Source of the DNA: Gibbula magus | Lineage: Eukaryota; Mollusca; Gastropoda; Trochida; Trochidae | Direction: 5' to 3' | DNA: 64,000 nucleotides | NCBI GenBank assembly: GCA_936450465.1 | Contig: OW388293.1 | Coordinates: 83,350,134-83,414,133, forward strand | In this document: piece after piece, positions 48,123 to 62,719 of the stretch | How the letters are laid out: every line of letters starts with the position of its first letter | Position numbering within the stretch: position 1 is the first letter of the stretch | Made by a program: the position numbers and the translations under genes | The notes under the pieces: model-generated | Told to the model about the DNA's origin: nothing | Databases searched by the model: none | Seen by the model: the letters and a program-made list of their open reading frames with translations, nothing else

Positions 48123-51100
48123 TGCTCTGTTTAGGAAAGTGAACTTCAAGTAACCAAACTGAAAATAAATGTCAAACTTGATATGGGATGATTGGCATAT
48201 AGCACTGTTTGATACTAAATGTTACCCTGAAATGTTTAAAAAGTAACCTAATAAGGATAAAACCTATTACTCATACGTGGAACATACTGCAGTGTAATAC
48301 TTCTATCCAGCAACAATACATACCCCTGTAATACCGCTACACGCATGATGTCCCATTAGCCTGTATATAGTGTGACATCACAAAAACATACCGGTAATGA
48401 TATCTCACTTGTCGAAACTTGTTTCATCAAACTTTCGGTCATTTGTGTCAAATCATTTACTCATTTAATAAAAACATCATTGTCAGGTCCAGTAACATCT
48501 ATGTATCACATAGTGCAACAACATTTTACCTGACATAAAATATCACACTTACTTGGACATACAATGACCAACATGAAAATGACACACATAATGAATACAT
48601 GATAGCTGATGTTAAAACTCATTGAAGAATAGTAGTAGTTTTCTTTGTTTTTCAAAATAATATAATAATATACAGAATTTATATAGCGCCCTATTTGATA
48701 TACAAATGAATCACTCTAAGGTGCAAAAGAAGAAATAACATATCCATACATTATATGTTTTTAAATAAAAATATAATGTATCACACATAAGTTACAATCA
48801 ATAGTAATCATCTCTGCATACACCACAGAAAAATATAACAAAGTAACACTATCCGAACTGATACAAGAAATATCACATGCTCTGTAGGGTACAGCTCAGA
48901 AGCCAGTCTACTGTGTACAGGTTTTTATCTTGGAGGAGTTAGCAGCTCTCATCTATGTTTGCTATTTTGAGAAGAGTTCCCTCTCTTGGTTGTCTGTCAG
49001 GAGAAGTGCAGCCGTATATATATATATATATATATATATACCTCCAGGTATGCGTCCTGTTTCTTAGTTTGCTAGCCTGAAGCTCAACAACCTGCAAGCA
49101 GTCGGCAAATCTGCGTGAAATTGCACCAAAATATACTCAGGCGAATTCTCCCCTCACTAAGCATTTGCTTTCTTGTTAGACAAGAACTGAAAGAAAATTC
49201 TCTTGGGAAAAAGTGAAAGAAGTACACCAGCTATTTTCAGATGTGAACATTCCATTGCTGATTTTCTTTCATTGCCAATTGAATGTAATTGAAAAGCTAA
49301 TATTTCTATGTTATTTGAACATAGTTCCATAAGCTGATATGTGATTTGAACTGTGAGAACACACTCGATGACCGTGACAGGTCTTCAGCATGATTATAAG
49401 AACATTGAGAAGTCTCTCGTCCTGTAGTGACCAGTGCAGCAGATCTATAGACTAAAGAATGTTCATATTATTTTAGGGAGGAGGGGGGGGCTGACCATGT
49501 AAAATATACATGAATACGGTATGTGTTACAAATGTTTGATTTAAATCTATGAATTCTTTGATGCGTTACCTTTGTGTTTTGATGGTACAAACTCCCCCCC
49601 ACCCCCCACATCACATTCAACTCAATATAAGTATGTGCAATATATATTTCAAATCATCAACCTTATTTACCATGAAGGAAATCCATAGGATGTTGTTGAT
49701 CTAACACTGACTGCACATTGTAAAGCAACTTGTGGATGCTGTGAAGAATTGATTCTAAATTCAGTCAACTTGAAAAAAATATTCCATAACTCAATTCTTT
49801 TTAAAAACTGATCAATCCATATCCATGGACTGTGCATCGAAGAGACTGAGCGACATTGTACATCAACATTAGGGAGAACGGTCGAAGGCTTGGTGGAGAC
49901 GCGTGCTCATGCAGCTGATGACAGATGGGAACAATCCAATTGTTAACTCATTGGGCAATATCAATCTTACAAACACATATTTCATCTTTTTATTTTTAAA
50001 TTTACAAAAAATTATTGAACAATATTCAACAGCTCACTGGCTCCATTGTGTAATAAAGGCTTTGATATTGGGTAACATCATTTCTCAAAACAATTAATTC
50101 AGGCAAAATTAGCCTTGATAAATTGCTTATAGAGATTTCCTCTGCAAACATGTTTCATCAGATTTTTTAAATGATTGTTGTTCTTCGTTGGACAGTATTC
50201 ATCAACTGTGGCCCAATTGTGGAATAATGGCTTTGATCTTGGGTCAAACACGATTTCTCAAAACAATTAATTCCGAAATAATTAACTTTGACAAATTGGT
50301 TCTCAAGGTTAAAAGCCCATAAATACGCTGAATGAGGAAGCACATTTGCTGTGTTTGATGCTATTTTGGAAGATTTTCTGATCATGAAACTCAAATTTCC
50401 ATAAAAGAACAAAAACCAATTATTATTTCTCTTAAAAAAATTATCATTTGGGAAATCCCTTTCAACAAAAATCCCTTACTAGAATCTGAAAATATTAGAA
50501 AGACAAAATATGTTTGATAAGTAACTATTTACAACTATTTATCCTTGATTATTGAATACATAGGCCAATTTACTCTTCATCAATGTAGTAGATAGGGGAC
50601 ATATTCAAGAAATTTATTCATACTTATACTAAAAACTTTAAAAAATTAGTTTCAAATAAAAACACAACATAATTAATTTGAAATTTAAAAAAAAATAGTT
50701 TGTTCCCTGAGCACCTCTCGGTTAAAATGCAAATGATTACCGGTACAAACGATTACAAATCACAAAAAAATGGTGATTCAATTACTGCAGCCAATCAGCA
50801 CATCTGGAGGAGAGATAGGCAGCCAATCAGTGTCTGTTTAGATGGTGGTGTATGGAGAGATTGGCATGAGGTTTCATCACTACCATCCAGCACTGTAAGA
50901 ACTTGCTTCACATGCAGCTCCATAACTCTATCGGTATAAGATCAATCTTTTAAGTTTTAGTTGAATAGTATTGTATCTTTATTGCTTCCTTTGGATTCTT
51001 TGACAGAACTTACATTTTTAGAAAAGATACTGTCTGAATATAGTTATTGTTTCTTCCGTGTAGAAAGAGCTCCTCGAGAGAGAAATTTTAAGCTTAATGA

Positions 51101-51508
51101 GAATGAATTTATTTATGTATGGGGGCCACAGGCCCATTATAAGCTTTTTAGTTTTAAGCTTAATCATCAATGGTAAGTGAGATATAGAAAAGATTAAACT
51201 AAAGGATGATTTTAAAAATATTCATGACACAAAACTAAGATCCATCAACTGTACAACTAAACCATTATTACTAAAGCAGACGTATCAATGCTTCTTTCCT
51301 TCGTGAAAATGCCAGTGGACACGAGACATGTAAGAACGACGTCGGAACGTATCGATGTCATGGTCCCCTCTTGCTTCAGTCGTTAGGCTTTAAGTCTCAG
51401 AAAATGACGTGTACCACTTGCAATAAAAATCAATACAATTATCAAAGCATAAACCAGGAATAGCTCCCAGCTTCAACAACTAAAATATCCTTTTGATCAA
51501 TGGCCTTG
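48123..51508. other. AT-rich unique DNA
   Basis: Holds a (TA)13 run at 49015-49040 and a TATATAGCGCCC string near 48682 of the kind seen in dispersed invertebrate repeats. A diverged duplication of about 120 bases pairs 50018-50140 with 50188-50310 (shared GGCTTTGAT and TTTCTCAAAACAATTAATTC). No convincing gene. Confidence 0.45.
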
Positions 51509-52140
51509 CAGGTAGAATATTTCTGCAGAATATGAATCGTCAGGTAGAATATAACTGCAGAATATGAATCGTCAGGTAGAATATAACTGCAGAATATGAA
51601 TCATCAGGTAGAATATTACTGCAGAATATGAATCATCAGGTAGAATATTACTGCAGAATATGAATCGTCAGGTAGAATATTACTGTAGAATATGAATCGT
51701 CAGGTAGAATATAACTGCAGAATATGACTAGCCAAGTAGAATATTACTGCAGAATATGAATCGTCAGGTAGAATATTACTGCAGAATATGACTGGCCAAG
51801 AATTTTTTTACTGCAGAATATGAATCGTCAGGTAGAATATTTCTGCAGAATATGACTGGCCAAGTAGAATATTACTGCAGAATATGACTGGCCAAGTAGA
51901 ATATTACTGCAGAATATGACTGGCCAAGTAGAATATTACTGCAGAATATGACTGGCCAAGTAGAATATTACTGCAGAATATGACTGGCCAGGTGGAATAT
52001 AACTGCAGAATATGACTGGCCAAGTAGAATATTTCTGCAGAATATGACTGGCCAAGTAGAATATAACTGCAGAATATGACTGGCCAAGTAGAATATTACT
52101 GCAGAATATGACTGGCCAGGTGGATAAAACTGCAGAAAGT
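51509..52140. repeat. 32-bp minisatellite, about 20 copies
   Basis: The unit is GTAGAATATTACTGCAGAAT followed by ATGACTGGCCAA. The left half mostly has GAATCGTCAG, the right half GACTGGCCAA, so the two subtypes are spatially segregated. One copy has AATTTTTTTA in place of GTAGAATAT. Confidence 0.96.
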
Positions 52141-54528
52141 GGAACATCTCTGTTGCGTGTGCCTGCTCCGTACTGCCTCAACACCAACCAATCAGATGCA
52201 AGGATAATCAACACCAACTAATCAGATGAAAGGATAATCGTTCTTCTCCCACGTTAGCTCATTCATTCACTTTTTAGCTTCTGTTTATTTTATGCTTTCA
52301 ATCACAATAATGAAATCAACACTCTACAATGTAACAAGGTGCCAGGGTTTCAAAGCCTTCTTGGGATTACATGTAATTCCAATGCTAACCAATAACTGGA
52401 ATGTTAACACTGCAATCTAATTTTGTTCTCCTTTCTAAATAAAAATCAACCTGATGACCGAAATCAATTTGCACATGTCATTCTGAGGTTAAGTTTGAAA
52501 GGCTTGCAATGTCAATGCTAATCTAAATTCTTTTTGCAAGGGTTTGTACATGACTGGAAATAATTTAAGAGCAAAATAATGTTCCATAAGATTACCTATT
52601 GCTGTTTTGCACACACATAAAGCAGAAGCTCAAAGGCACAAACTTGTTATTCATAACCTGAATACAGATTTAAGGACCATTCCATCAGGCACAAATTTAG
52701 TAACTGCTTGCACATGATATTCCAATCTTCATATCTGGGTAAAGTGCAAAATCTCAAAGTTTTATTTCTGTTTCTTCAAAGCTAAGAAGCCAGCATGAGC
52801 TCTTTATTAGTTCTGACATTATTCTGATAGCTATTAACATTATACTTGACATAAAACTATCATGATGAGTTTGAAAATAAGATAATCTAGTAATCAATAT
52901 CCATGATGTAGACACAGGAAATGCATGTCAGTGCATGTAAGGATCAAGTCTGATATTCATCTGACGATCCTACACGAGACAGTGCCCCTCCAGACCCCGA
53001 GTTTCCAAATTCCAATTTTTGATGATGGTATCATTTCAAACTTAGTGCGACTGAAGTAGAGCAGGGAACATCATCCAATATATAGAAGACACACACCGCA
53101 AGGGATGAGCACGGAAACAAAGTATTCACGGACAAACCATCATTACTGTAACGAGTCTCCTGACAGACCCAACCGATCATCCAATGATCATTCATCACTG
53201 GAATTGTGAAGTCTCTCTCGCGTTACTGTTGCCGAGTATAGCATGTGTCCCTGGTCACTCCTCCCACAATTGATACACTTACGCTCTTCAGCTCTTTTCT
53301 CCATGAGACGGGCGCGGAGATCCACGGACACGGAATTCTTGGAGGATCAATATGCCGATCTCAGTCAGGATAACTAGCAAAGCCTTCTGTTGTACACTCG
53401 GTTTCCACAAAAATCAAACTATTAAATGATTTTTTGGTTTACCAATGTACCTGTAAAACCATGAAGGAGTTTACAAGACATTGATCTTGCACAGGATAAA
53501 CATCCATGATCCTCGATTTGGATCACAAACAGAGCATGCACTACATTTCTTATCTTAACATGTAGGCTCACAAACAAATTTGAAATTCATATGTTGAGTA
53601 ATACAGAGTGCCAAGGAACCAGAACTCAATGAGAAGGAATGAAGGATACCATTGTCAATTTATCCTTTTCCCACAGTATAGTGGTACAGGGGTGGGTATA
53701 GCATTTTCGTATGGGTCCATGTCGAGGGTGCATGGCATGGCATACATAATATATACAGCTATTGAGATAGTCAAAACAGATTCAGGAAACTCTAGAACTG
53801 AACTCTCTCTAACAAGTCCGCATAAAGCGATTATTATGAGGATGGACAATTATAACAACATCGTGCAAGGGATGATAGCTTTTTCCTCTACTGAATATAG
53901 AGGTAGATCAACTTCTCCATGGTTTTTTCTCAGTGTTTGTCTCAGGAAAAAAAAACACTTTTGTCTTTTGCTGTCCCTGTGGCATTAACTGACATCAGAG
54001 ATTGAGCTCAATGTATATCTTTTCATGTCTCACTCCAAGTATTGGTGCCCGAGCTGGTTACACTTTGTTTGACTGGCTGATGCTACAGCAAGAGAGTCAA
54101 TGCATACCTTTAGAGTATCAATTAAGCACTGATTGCAGGAGCGGTAACATTTCTTCTCGTTCCTCCTGTGACATTCACTAATCCAGCAGGTGAACAATCA
54201 GTGTATCTATGGACCTCCTTCACTGTCTCCTCCTAGGTATTTGATTCTGAATTGGTTCCACTTTGCTCTCCCTGTGACTCACGCCACTTTCTTTCTCTGG
54301 CGCTGATGACCTCCCATCATGGCAGTTGTCTCTTGTCCAAGTTTGAAATAGACTTTTTGATTAGAAAGTTGAAATCAAAGCACTGGCAAATGGTTTTCAC
54401 AAGGACCAGTTTAGTATGCTATGGAGACATTAGTCTTTGAACAGGTCCAGCTGTGGTGGAAGTCTTTCATTTGTGTCTCATGGTTTGAACGTTTGATGTG
54501 ATTGTACCTTGTCTGGACTGAAGAGAAA
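52141..54528. other. Unique DNA
   Basis: No recognisable exon or mobile element. A 126-codon plus frame at 53608-53988 begins with GTG and resembles nothing I know. Confidence 0.4.
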
Positions 54529-54640
54529 GTCTCTACTCTGGATGCAAGACTTTACTCTGGACTCTAGACTTTACTCTGGATGCTAGACTTTACTCTGGTA
54601 ATAAAGTCTTTACTCTGTGCTCAAGACTTTACTATGGGCC
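54529..54640. repeat. 19-bp degenerate tandem repeat
   Basis: GACTTTACTCTGGATGCTA-like units, about five copies. Confidence 0.8.
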
Positions 54641-54683
54641 CTAGGGATACCCGGAATTGAACATTGGCTCATCCCAGAATATT

Positions 54684-57600
54684 TTACACATAACCCCCTG
54701 ACTAGGGACTCAATGGTCAGACACATAACCCCCTGACTAGGGTCTCAATGGTCAGACACATAACCCCCTGACTAGGGACTCAATGGTCAGACACATGACC
54801 CTCTGACTATGGACTCAATGGTCAGACACATAACCCCCTGACTAGGGACTCAATGGTCAGACACATAACCCTCTGACTATGGACTCAATGGTAAGACACA
54901 TAACCCCCTGACTAGGGACTCAATGGTCAGACACAGGACCCTCTGACTAGGGACTCAATGGTCAGACACATAACCCCCTGACTAGGGACTCAATGGTCAG
55001 ACACATGACCCTCTGACAATGGACTCAATGGTCAGACACATAACCCCCTGACTAGGGACTCAATGGTCAGACACATAACCCCCTGACTTGGGTCTCAATG
55101 GTCAGACACATGACCCCCTGACTAGGGACTCAATGGTCAGACACAGGACCCTCTGACTAGGGACTCAATGGTCAGACACATAACCCCCTGACTAGGGACT
55201 CAATGGTCAGACACATGACCCTCTGACAATGGACTCAATGGTCAGACACATGACCCCCTGACTAGGGACTCAATGGTCAGACACATAACCCCCTGACTTG
55301 GGTCTCAATGGTCAGACACATGACCCCCTGACTAGGGACTCAATGGTCAGACACATAACCCTCTGACTATGGACTCAATGGTCAGACACATAACCCCCTG
55401 ACTAGGGACTCAATGGTCAGACACATGATCCTCTGACTAGTGACTCAATGGTCAGACACATGACCCTCTGACTATGGACTCAATGGTCAGACACATATAA
55501 CCCCCTGACTAGGGACTCAATGGTCAGACACATAACCCCCTGACTTGGGTCTCAATGGTCAGACACATGACCCCCTGACTAGGGACTCAATGGTCAGACA
55601 CATAACCCTCTGACTATGGACTCAATGGTCAGACACATAACCCTCTGACTATGGACTCAATGGTCAGACACATAACCCCCTGACTAGGGACTCAATGGTC
55701 AGACACATGATCCTCTGACTAGTGACTCAATGGTCAGACACATGACCCTCTGACTATGGACTCAATGGTCAGACACATATAACCCCCTGACTAGGGACTC
55801 AATGGTCAGACACATAACCCCCTGACTGGGGACTCAATGGTCAGACACTTAACCCTCTGACTAGGGACTCAATGGTCAGACACTTGCCCTAACCCTCTGA
55901 CTAGGGACTCAATGGTCAGACACATGATCCTCTGACTAGGGACTCAATGGTCAGACACATGACCCTCTGAATAGGGACTCAATGGTCAGACACATGACCC
56001 CCTGACTAGGGTCTCAATGGTCAGACACACAACCCCCTGACTAGGGACTCAATTGTCAGACACATAACCCCCTGACTATGGACTCAATGGTCAGACACAT
56101 AACCCCCTGACTATGGACTCAATGGTCAGACACATGACCCCCTGACTAGGGACTCAATGGTCAGACACATAACCCCCTGACTATGGACTCAATGGTCAGA
56201 CACATAAACCCCTGACTAGGGACTCAATGGTCAGACACATAACCCCCTGACTATGGACTCAATGGTCAGACACATAACCCCCTGACTAGGGACTCAATGG
56301 TCAGACACATAACCCCCTGACTAGGGACTCAATGGTCAGACACATAACCCTCTGACTATGGACTCAATGGTCAGACACATAACCCTCTGACTATGGACTC
56401 AATGGTCAGACACATGACCCCCTGACTAGGGACTCAATGGTCAGACACATAACCCACTGACTAGGGTCTCAATGGTCAGACACATAACCCTCTGACTAGA
56501 GACTCAATGGTCAGACACATGACCCCCTGACTAGGGACTCAATGGTCAGACACATGACCCCCTGACTAGGGACTCAATGGTCAGACACATAACCCTCTGA
56601 CTATGGACTCAATGGTCAGACACATGACCCCCTGACTAGGGACTCAATGGTCAGACACTTAACCCCCTGACTAGGGTCTCAATGGTCAGACACATGACCC
56701 CCTGACTAGGGACTCAATGGTCAGACACATAACCCTCTGACTATGGACTCAATGGTCAGACACATGACCCCCTGACTAGGGACTCAATGGTCAGACACTT
56801 AACCCCCTGACTAGGGTCTCAATGGTCAGACACATGACCCCCTGACTAGGGACTCAATGGTCAGACACTTAACCCCCTGACTAGGGTCTCAATGGTCAGA
56901 CACATGACCCTCTGACTAGGGACTCAATGGTCAGACAGATGACTCCCTGACTAGGGACTCAATGGTCAGACACATAACCCTCTGACTAGGGACTCAATGG
57001 TCAGACACATAACCCTCTGACTAGGGACTCAATGGTCAGACACATAACCCTCTGACTATGGACTCAATGGTCAGACACATAACCCTCTGACTAGGGACTC
57101 AATGGTCAGACACATGACCCCCTGACTAGGGTCTCAATGGTCAGACACATGACCCTCTGACAAGGGACTCAATGGTCAGACACATAACCCTCTGACTATG
57201 GACTCAATGGTCAGACACATAACCCTCTGACTATGGACTCAATGGTCAGACACATAACCCCCTGACTAGGGTCTCAATGGTCAGACACATGACCCTCTGA
57301 CAAGGGACTCAATGGTCAGACACATGACCCCCTGACTAGGGACTCAATGGTCAGACACATAACCCTCTGACTATGGACTCAATGGTCAGACACATAACCC
57401 CCTGACTATGGACTCAATGGTCAGACACATGAACCCTCTGACTATGGACTCAATGGTCAGACACATGAACCCTCTGACTAGGGACTCAATGGTCAGACAC
57501 ATAACCCCCTGGCTATGGACTCAATGGTCAGACACATGACCCCCTGACTAGGGACTCAATGGTCAGACACGTAACCCTCTGACTATGGACTCAATGGTCA

Positions 57601-57770
57601 GACACATAACCCCCTGACTATGGACTCAATGGTCAGACACATGAACCCTCTGACTATGGACTCAATGGTCAGACACATGAACCCCTGGCTAGGGACTCAA
57701 TGGTCAGACACATAACCCTCTGACTAGGGTCTCAATGGTCAGACACATGACCCCCTGGCTAGGGTCTCAA
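54684..57770. repeat. 35-bp minisatellite, about 88 copies
   Basis: The unit is CATAACCCCCTGACTAGGGA followed by CTCAATGGTCAGACA. Common variants are CATGACC, CCCTCTG, CTATGGA and GGGTCTC. Occasional length variants occur (ACACATATAACC near 55490 and 55775; CACTTGCCCTAACC near 55880). It is unrelated to the 35-bp array at 35.8 kb. Confidence 0.97.
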
Positions 57771-58192
57771 TAAAAAGATACCGGACTCCCTGATCAAACA
57801 CCACTTCTTGCCTGCGGATTCAAGCCTGATACCATTTCACTGAAGAGTATCAATAGCCTGTATTATAAGGAGATATGAAAGGTAGTAGCTAAATTAAACT
57901 TTCTTTGGCTGTGAGGTCTGGAAATCTGCCAAAACACTCACAGCAATCTCTGACATTTACTAAGAAACTATCAAACTTCACCTACACAATGGTATGAGAT
58001 ACATTTGAATAGATATTCGTGCAACCAGATTTTATCATTTGTTTTAAACCTATAGCAGATTCTATCCATTGTTATGTAGGTTAATTCTTTTCCCTGAATA
58101 ACCTCTTATGAGTTTTTTCTTGTGACGATTCACTTATTGTTTTGCAGGTTTTTTCATTTCTTAGAACAACCTCTTATAGGATGTTTTTCTTC
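57771..58192. other. Unique AT-rich DNA
   Basis: No recognisable feature. Confidence 0.4.
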
Positions 58193-58194
58193 TA

Positions 58195-58920
58195 ATGCCC
58201 TGTTTATACAGCGAACTTTGCACATATGCAATATTGCTCATGGTAGTATACACGTGAGTAAAAGTAAATTTACTATGCGTTCATACATTTTTAATTTCTG
58301 TCTTAGTAAATGGGCTTCCAACTCTTTTAATAAATGAATAGAGAATTCCTAAAACATGCCAATTATATTTATTAGATGTAAGAATACATCTACCATACAA
58401 AATTGGCAAACATAATACTGTCCATGAGCGGTCTGAAACCAAAATTAAGATTAAATTACCAATTACATAAATCCAACGCTTATTCACAGTGCAAATACAA
58501 TTCATTTGTCTCATTCTGGTCATGTTGCCACAATTTATTCAAGTAAAGAATTTGCATGTCAAATGTTTTGCATCATTTATTGTGTTAACTATGAAATGAA
58601 AATGAAAAATGCTGTACCCTGAGAAAAAGAAATAAAGTGATTAAAATTTTTGTTCTCAACCTGTGTCACTATGTCTGTATCATGCAACAAACTTTTACTT
58701 GAATAGTGAAAATACCATATATATTTACTCACATTAGTAAACATTTGTACCTGCCCCTGACTAGGTGCAAAATTACTTATGGTAGTGAAAAATTTGCTTA
58801 CGTTAGTAAAATATACATATGTGCAAATGCGTCCATACGGCAAATTTTGCTCATATGAGCAAATTTGCATACATGTAATGATTTACTCATATGCAAAAGC
58901 TCGCCATATGAACAGGGCTT
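58195..58920. mobile_element. TA-flanked TIR element, 726 bp
   Basis: The left end TA|ATGCCCTGTTTATACAGCGA and the right end TCGCCATATGAACAGGGCTT|TA are inverted copies with a few mismatches, flanked by TA. Subterminal CATATG-containing motifs recur near the right end, including the palindrome TTTGCTCATATGAGCAAA. No transposase frame. Confidence 0.75.
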
Positions 58921-58922
58921 TA

Positions 58923-60762
58923 GACTGACCATGTATGAGTTTTGAGTATGAGGTTTGACTTTTGGAAGTAAGACCTGATAGGAGAATTAAAATGTTAGAC
59001 CAACAAACCAATTTTTATAACAACTCTAATGACAGCAATGATTGTTGAAAATTAAGCAAGTTAAAATTTTCAAGTTGAGATGGCAGAATTCAAAATTAAA
59101 ACCCTTTACCTCTTTAAACCACTCTAAACACTCTACCACAAGACTACTAAGTCAACTGAAAGTGTAGGCTTTGATAACTCTATTTATAGTCATATATTCT
59201 CTGCCTCAATAATGATAGTGAGGGACAAATATTCTTCTTAACGCAGAATATAGTGATAACAAATATGAAATCTCTCCCTTTAAGTCTTATCTTACACACA
59301 GAAGACCTTGGAGCAATGTTCTCTTCTTCAGGAGTAGGAGTTTTGATTAAGTGTATTACACCTGGAAGGTCATATCTTCTACATCGGCCATAGTGAAACC
59401 AACAAAAAAGTTTTATTATAACTCAAATAATAATCAAGAAACATACAAAGCTAAAATGTTCATAACAGACATGAAGGGAAGTGAACCATCTCTCCTCTGC
59501 TCTGTAAACACAGTACCATCAGAGCAGGTGGAGTGTCTGCCATTATAGCACTTGTTAGTTCTAGTTACATTCAAGGCAGAATAGTGCTTGTCAGTATTAT
59601 CTTCAACAAGAGTGTAATAAAGTTACCTTCACCTCAATATAAAGCTAGGAGGAGGACAGACCTGTTATAAAGCAGAACTCTGGAATAAAAATAACATAAA
59701 ATGAAAACATTAACATTTAATGGTTCATAAGTGAGAGAAAACACAACTCTTCAGTTTTCAGCACATAATTAAAGCCTCTAGCCCTCGGGATTGGTCAGTT
59801 CTTTCTTATACATAGAAGAGACATATAACATCTGAGGAAACTTGAAGATAAGCCTGGAAATTGTCTGAATCCAAAACACAAAATACAGTTAATAATACAT
59901 GCACACAATTCAGATTTTGTTCTCAACATTTTAAAGACAACCTTGAGAATTTTGTTTCCTAAAGGAGAAGCACACATGAAACAGGCATTTTAAATAGAAA
60001 GGAACAAGAGCATTCCCTTGGAGGATCGGACAGAGTCAATGAAGGTGTGTCCCCAACGGTAATAGGACGAAGTCTCCTTTAATCTCCTTTAAGTTCAACC
60101 TCAACATCAAATAAACATAACCAAACAGAAATTCTCATTATTTTCAAGACAGAATGTATAAAATCATGAAAGGCATAACATTTTCCTTTGTACATATCTA
60201 ACTTACGTGCAGTTGTTAAACAGAGTAAAAACAGTCATTAAACAAAGAACACAAAATACAAATAAACAATTCAATTAAGAAATGTCAAAGTTTCTCATTA
60301 AAATCAGACTGATGAAGACACATGAATATCATAAGGTGATTTATATCTTTGGTTTTCAGATGCTTTTGCTCAGAACTGGGTTTGTTATAGGACACTAATG
60401 ACTACTTTTCATATGATATCATTCATTATCATTAGTTCAAAGAGTTAAATCAGGATACATCTCTGTTTGATAAAGCTTATTCAGCCCCATTGCAGAAAGC
60501 TGACAGAGGTATGGACATCATAGAGTCATGACATGGGACTCACACAGAACTGGGTCGACCCTGGTTGCTGATTGGTTGGATGAGGAGTGATTATACCAGT
60601 GTTGTCCTGCACATGTGATATATGTGATATCATCACGAAGTGCTGTGATCCAGGGTAATCAGGAGGCGCTTCTACACAACCAGATGTACATACACGGCTG
60701 TTTGTGTCAATACTAGTAATTACCTGATTAGATAATTCAACTCGGTGCACTCAAGCTGCATT
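58923..60762. other. Unique AT-rich DNA
   Basis: No gene, RNA or repeat recognised. Confidence 0.4.
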
Positions 60763-61640
60763 GATCACCAAACATGGTCTAGAACTGATCCTTTCTTGCT
60801 TCAATCTCAGTGCCAAGTGGCGATATCACCAACCATGGCCTAGAACTGATCCTTTCTTGCTTCAATCTCAGTGCCAAGTGGCGATATCACCAAACATGGT
60901 CTAGAACCAATCCTTTCTTGCTTCAATCTCAGTGCCAAGTGGCGATATCACCAAACATGGTCTAGAACTGATCCTTTCTTGCTTCAATCTCAGTGCCAAG
61001 TGGCGATATCACCAAACATGGTCTAGAACTGATCCTTTCTTGCTTCAATCTCAGTGCCAAGTGGCGATATCACCAAACATGGTCTAGAACCGATCCTTTC
61101 TTGCTTCAATCTCAGTGCCAAGTGGCGATATCACCAAACATGGTCTAGAACTGATCCTTTCTTGCTTCAATCTCAGTGCCAAGTGGCAATATCACCATAC
61201 ATGGTCTAGAACTGATCCTTTCTTGCTTCAATCTCAGTGCCAAGTGGCGATATCACCAAACATGGTCTAGAACCGATCCTTTCTTGCTTCAATCTCAGTG
61301 CCAAGTGGCGATATCACCAAACATGGTCTAGAACTGATCCTTTCTTGCTTCAATCTCAGTGCCAAGTGGCGATATCACCAAACATGGTCTAGAACTGATC
61401 CTTTCTTGCTTCAATCTCAGTGCCAAGTGGCGATATCACCAAACATGGTCTAGAACCGATCCTTTCTTGCTTCAATCTCAGTGCCAAGTGGCGATATCAC
61501 CATACATGGTCTAGAACTGATGCTTTCTTGCTTCAATCTCAGTGCCAAGTGGCGATATCACCAAACATGGTCTAGAACTGATCCTTTCTTGCTTCAATCT
61601 CAGTGCCAAGTGGCAATATCACCATACATGGTCTAGAACT
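60763..61640. repeat. 61-bp tandem repeat, about 14 copies
   Basis: The unit is CCAAACATGGTCTAGAACTG, ATCCTTTCTTGCTTCAATCT, then CAGTGCCAAGTGGCGATATCA. The CTGATCC/CCGATCC variant recurs roughly every third unit. Decayed fragments with CCAAACATGGTC continue to about 61715. Confidence 0.97.
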
Positions 61641-62715
61641 CTCAGAACCAAGAAGAGAGAACACCAAACATGGTCCAGTACTGAACACCAATTATAGAGT
61701 TCACCAACCAAACATGGTCTAGTTCTGAATTCTCTCAATTCTAAGCATTGTTAAAGTGAAAAATAGGTTTATAATCTAAATACAATGAATTGTCATCAAA
61801 CCTGCAACTCAAGCGCTCAACGTTTAGTAGAAGAAATAAGAAGATAGCTTTTAGCATCACTGGTTCTTGGGGGAGAAGTAGGAGGATCATGACCAAATGA
61901 ACAAACCTAAGTCTTCATAGAACAAAGACATTATTCTGAAATTTTCAGATGCATATGTCAACTTGTTTTGGAGAATTCGTTTCCATAATAATGCTTGCTA
62001 CGCCCATATTTGAGGGGAGTGGGGTGAGGACCAAATGAACAAACTTTGATCACCTGGATGCAAGGTACCCAGCTTTGTGGTGTAGCGGTTCTAGAGAATT
62101 TGAAAGTGTGAAATATGAAAAGACGCGCCCGACAGACGATTGGCGACGGACCATGCCAAGAGCCTTTCTGGCCTTTCAGGTCTGAAGAACTAATATTCAT
62201 ATGAAATGATGTTTTCCAATTGGAATATGATGACAGTTCTTATGAGTCAAAGTTGTTCATGAGATCCTTGGATAGAGAGATAGACTGATCAATGTGTGAT
62301 TCTTCTTTTAGAGCATGGATCACTGGCAATACTCAGAGCCATATGAACCTAAAATTCATGAATCTTCTTTTCTTTTTAGTTCTTGAATAGTCATTAATGA
62401 CTCATGTGAGCTTTGAAAGTGTATATTATAGAAACATTGTAGTGAAATTCAATTCGATAAAGTGTCAAAATACCCGAGAAACATTTATTACACATTCTTT
62501 TAAAAGTAAACAAAGAAAGAAAAGAATTTCAAGAACATCCTCCTACATCCCAGATTCCTCAGTGATACAAAGTGATACAAGGTGATACAAATATAACGAT
62601 ATGGCTGTTCATGCATGCTAAAATTAAGATAACATCCCAACAACATCACTGTGTGAAATGGACTGTGTTTTATATCACACAATACTATCATAAATAAAAA
62701 AGATGAAATACCTCC
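61641..62715. other. Unique DNA
   Basis: Apart from decayed 61-bp fragments at the left, no feature recognised. Confidence 0.4.
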
Positions 62716-62719
62716 TTAA

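Noticed and set aside
53608..53988. 126-codon frame as a gene
   Set aside because: GTG start, no recognisable domain, no splice or promoter support.
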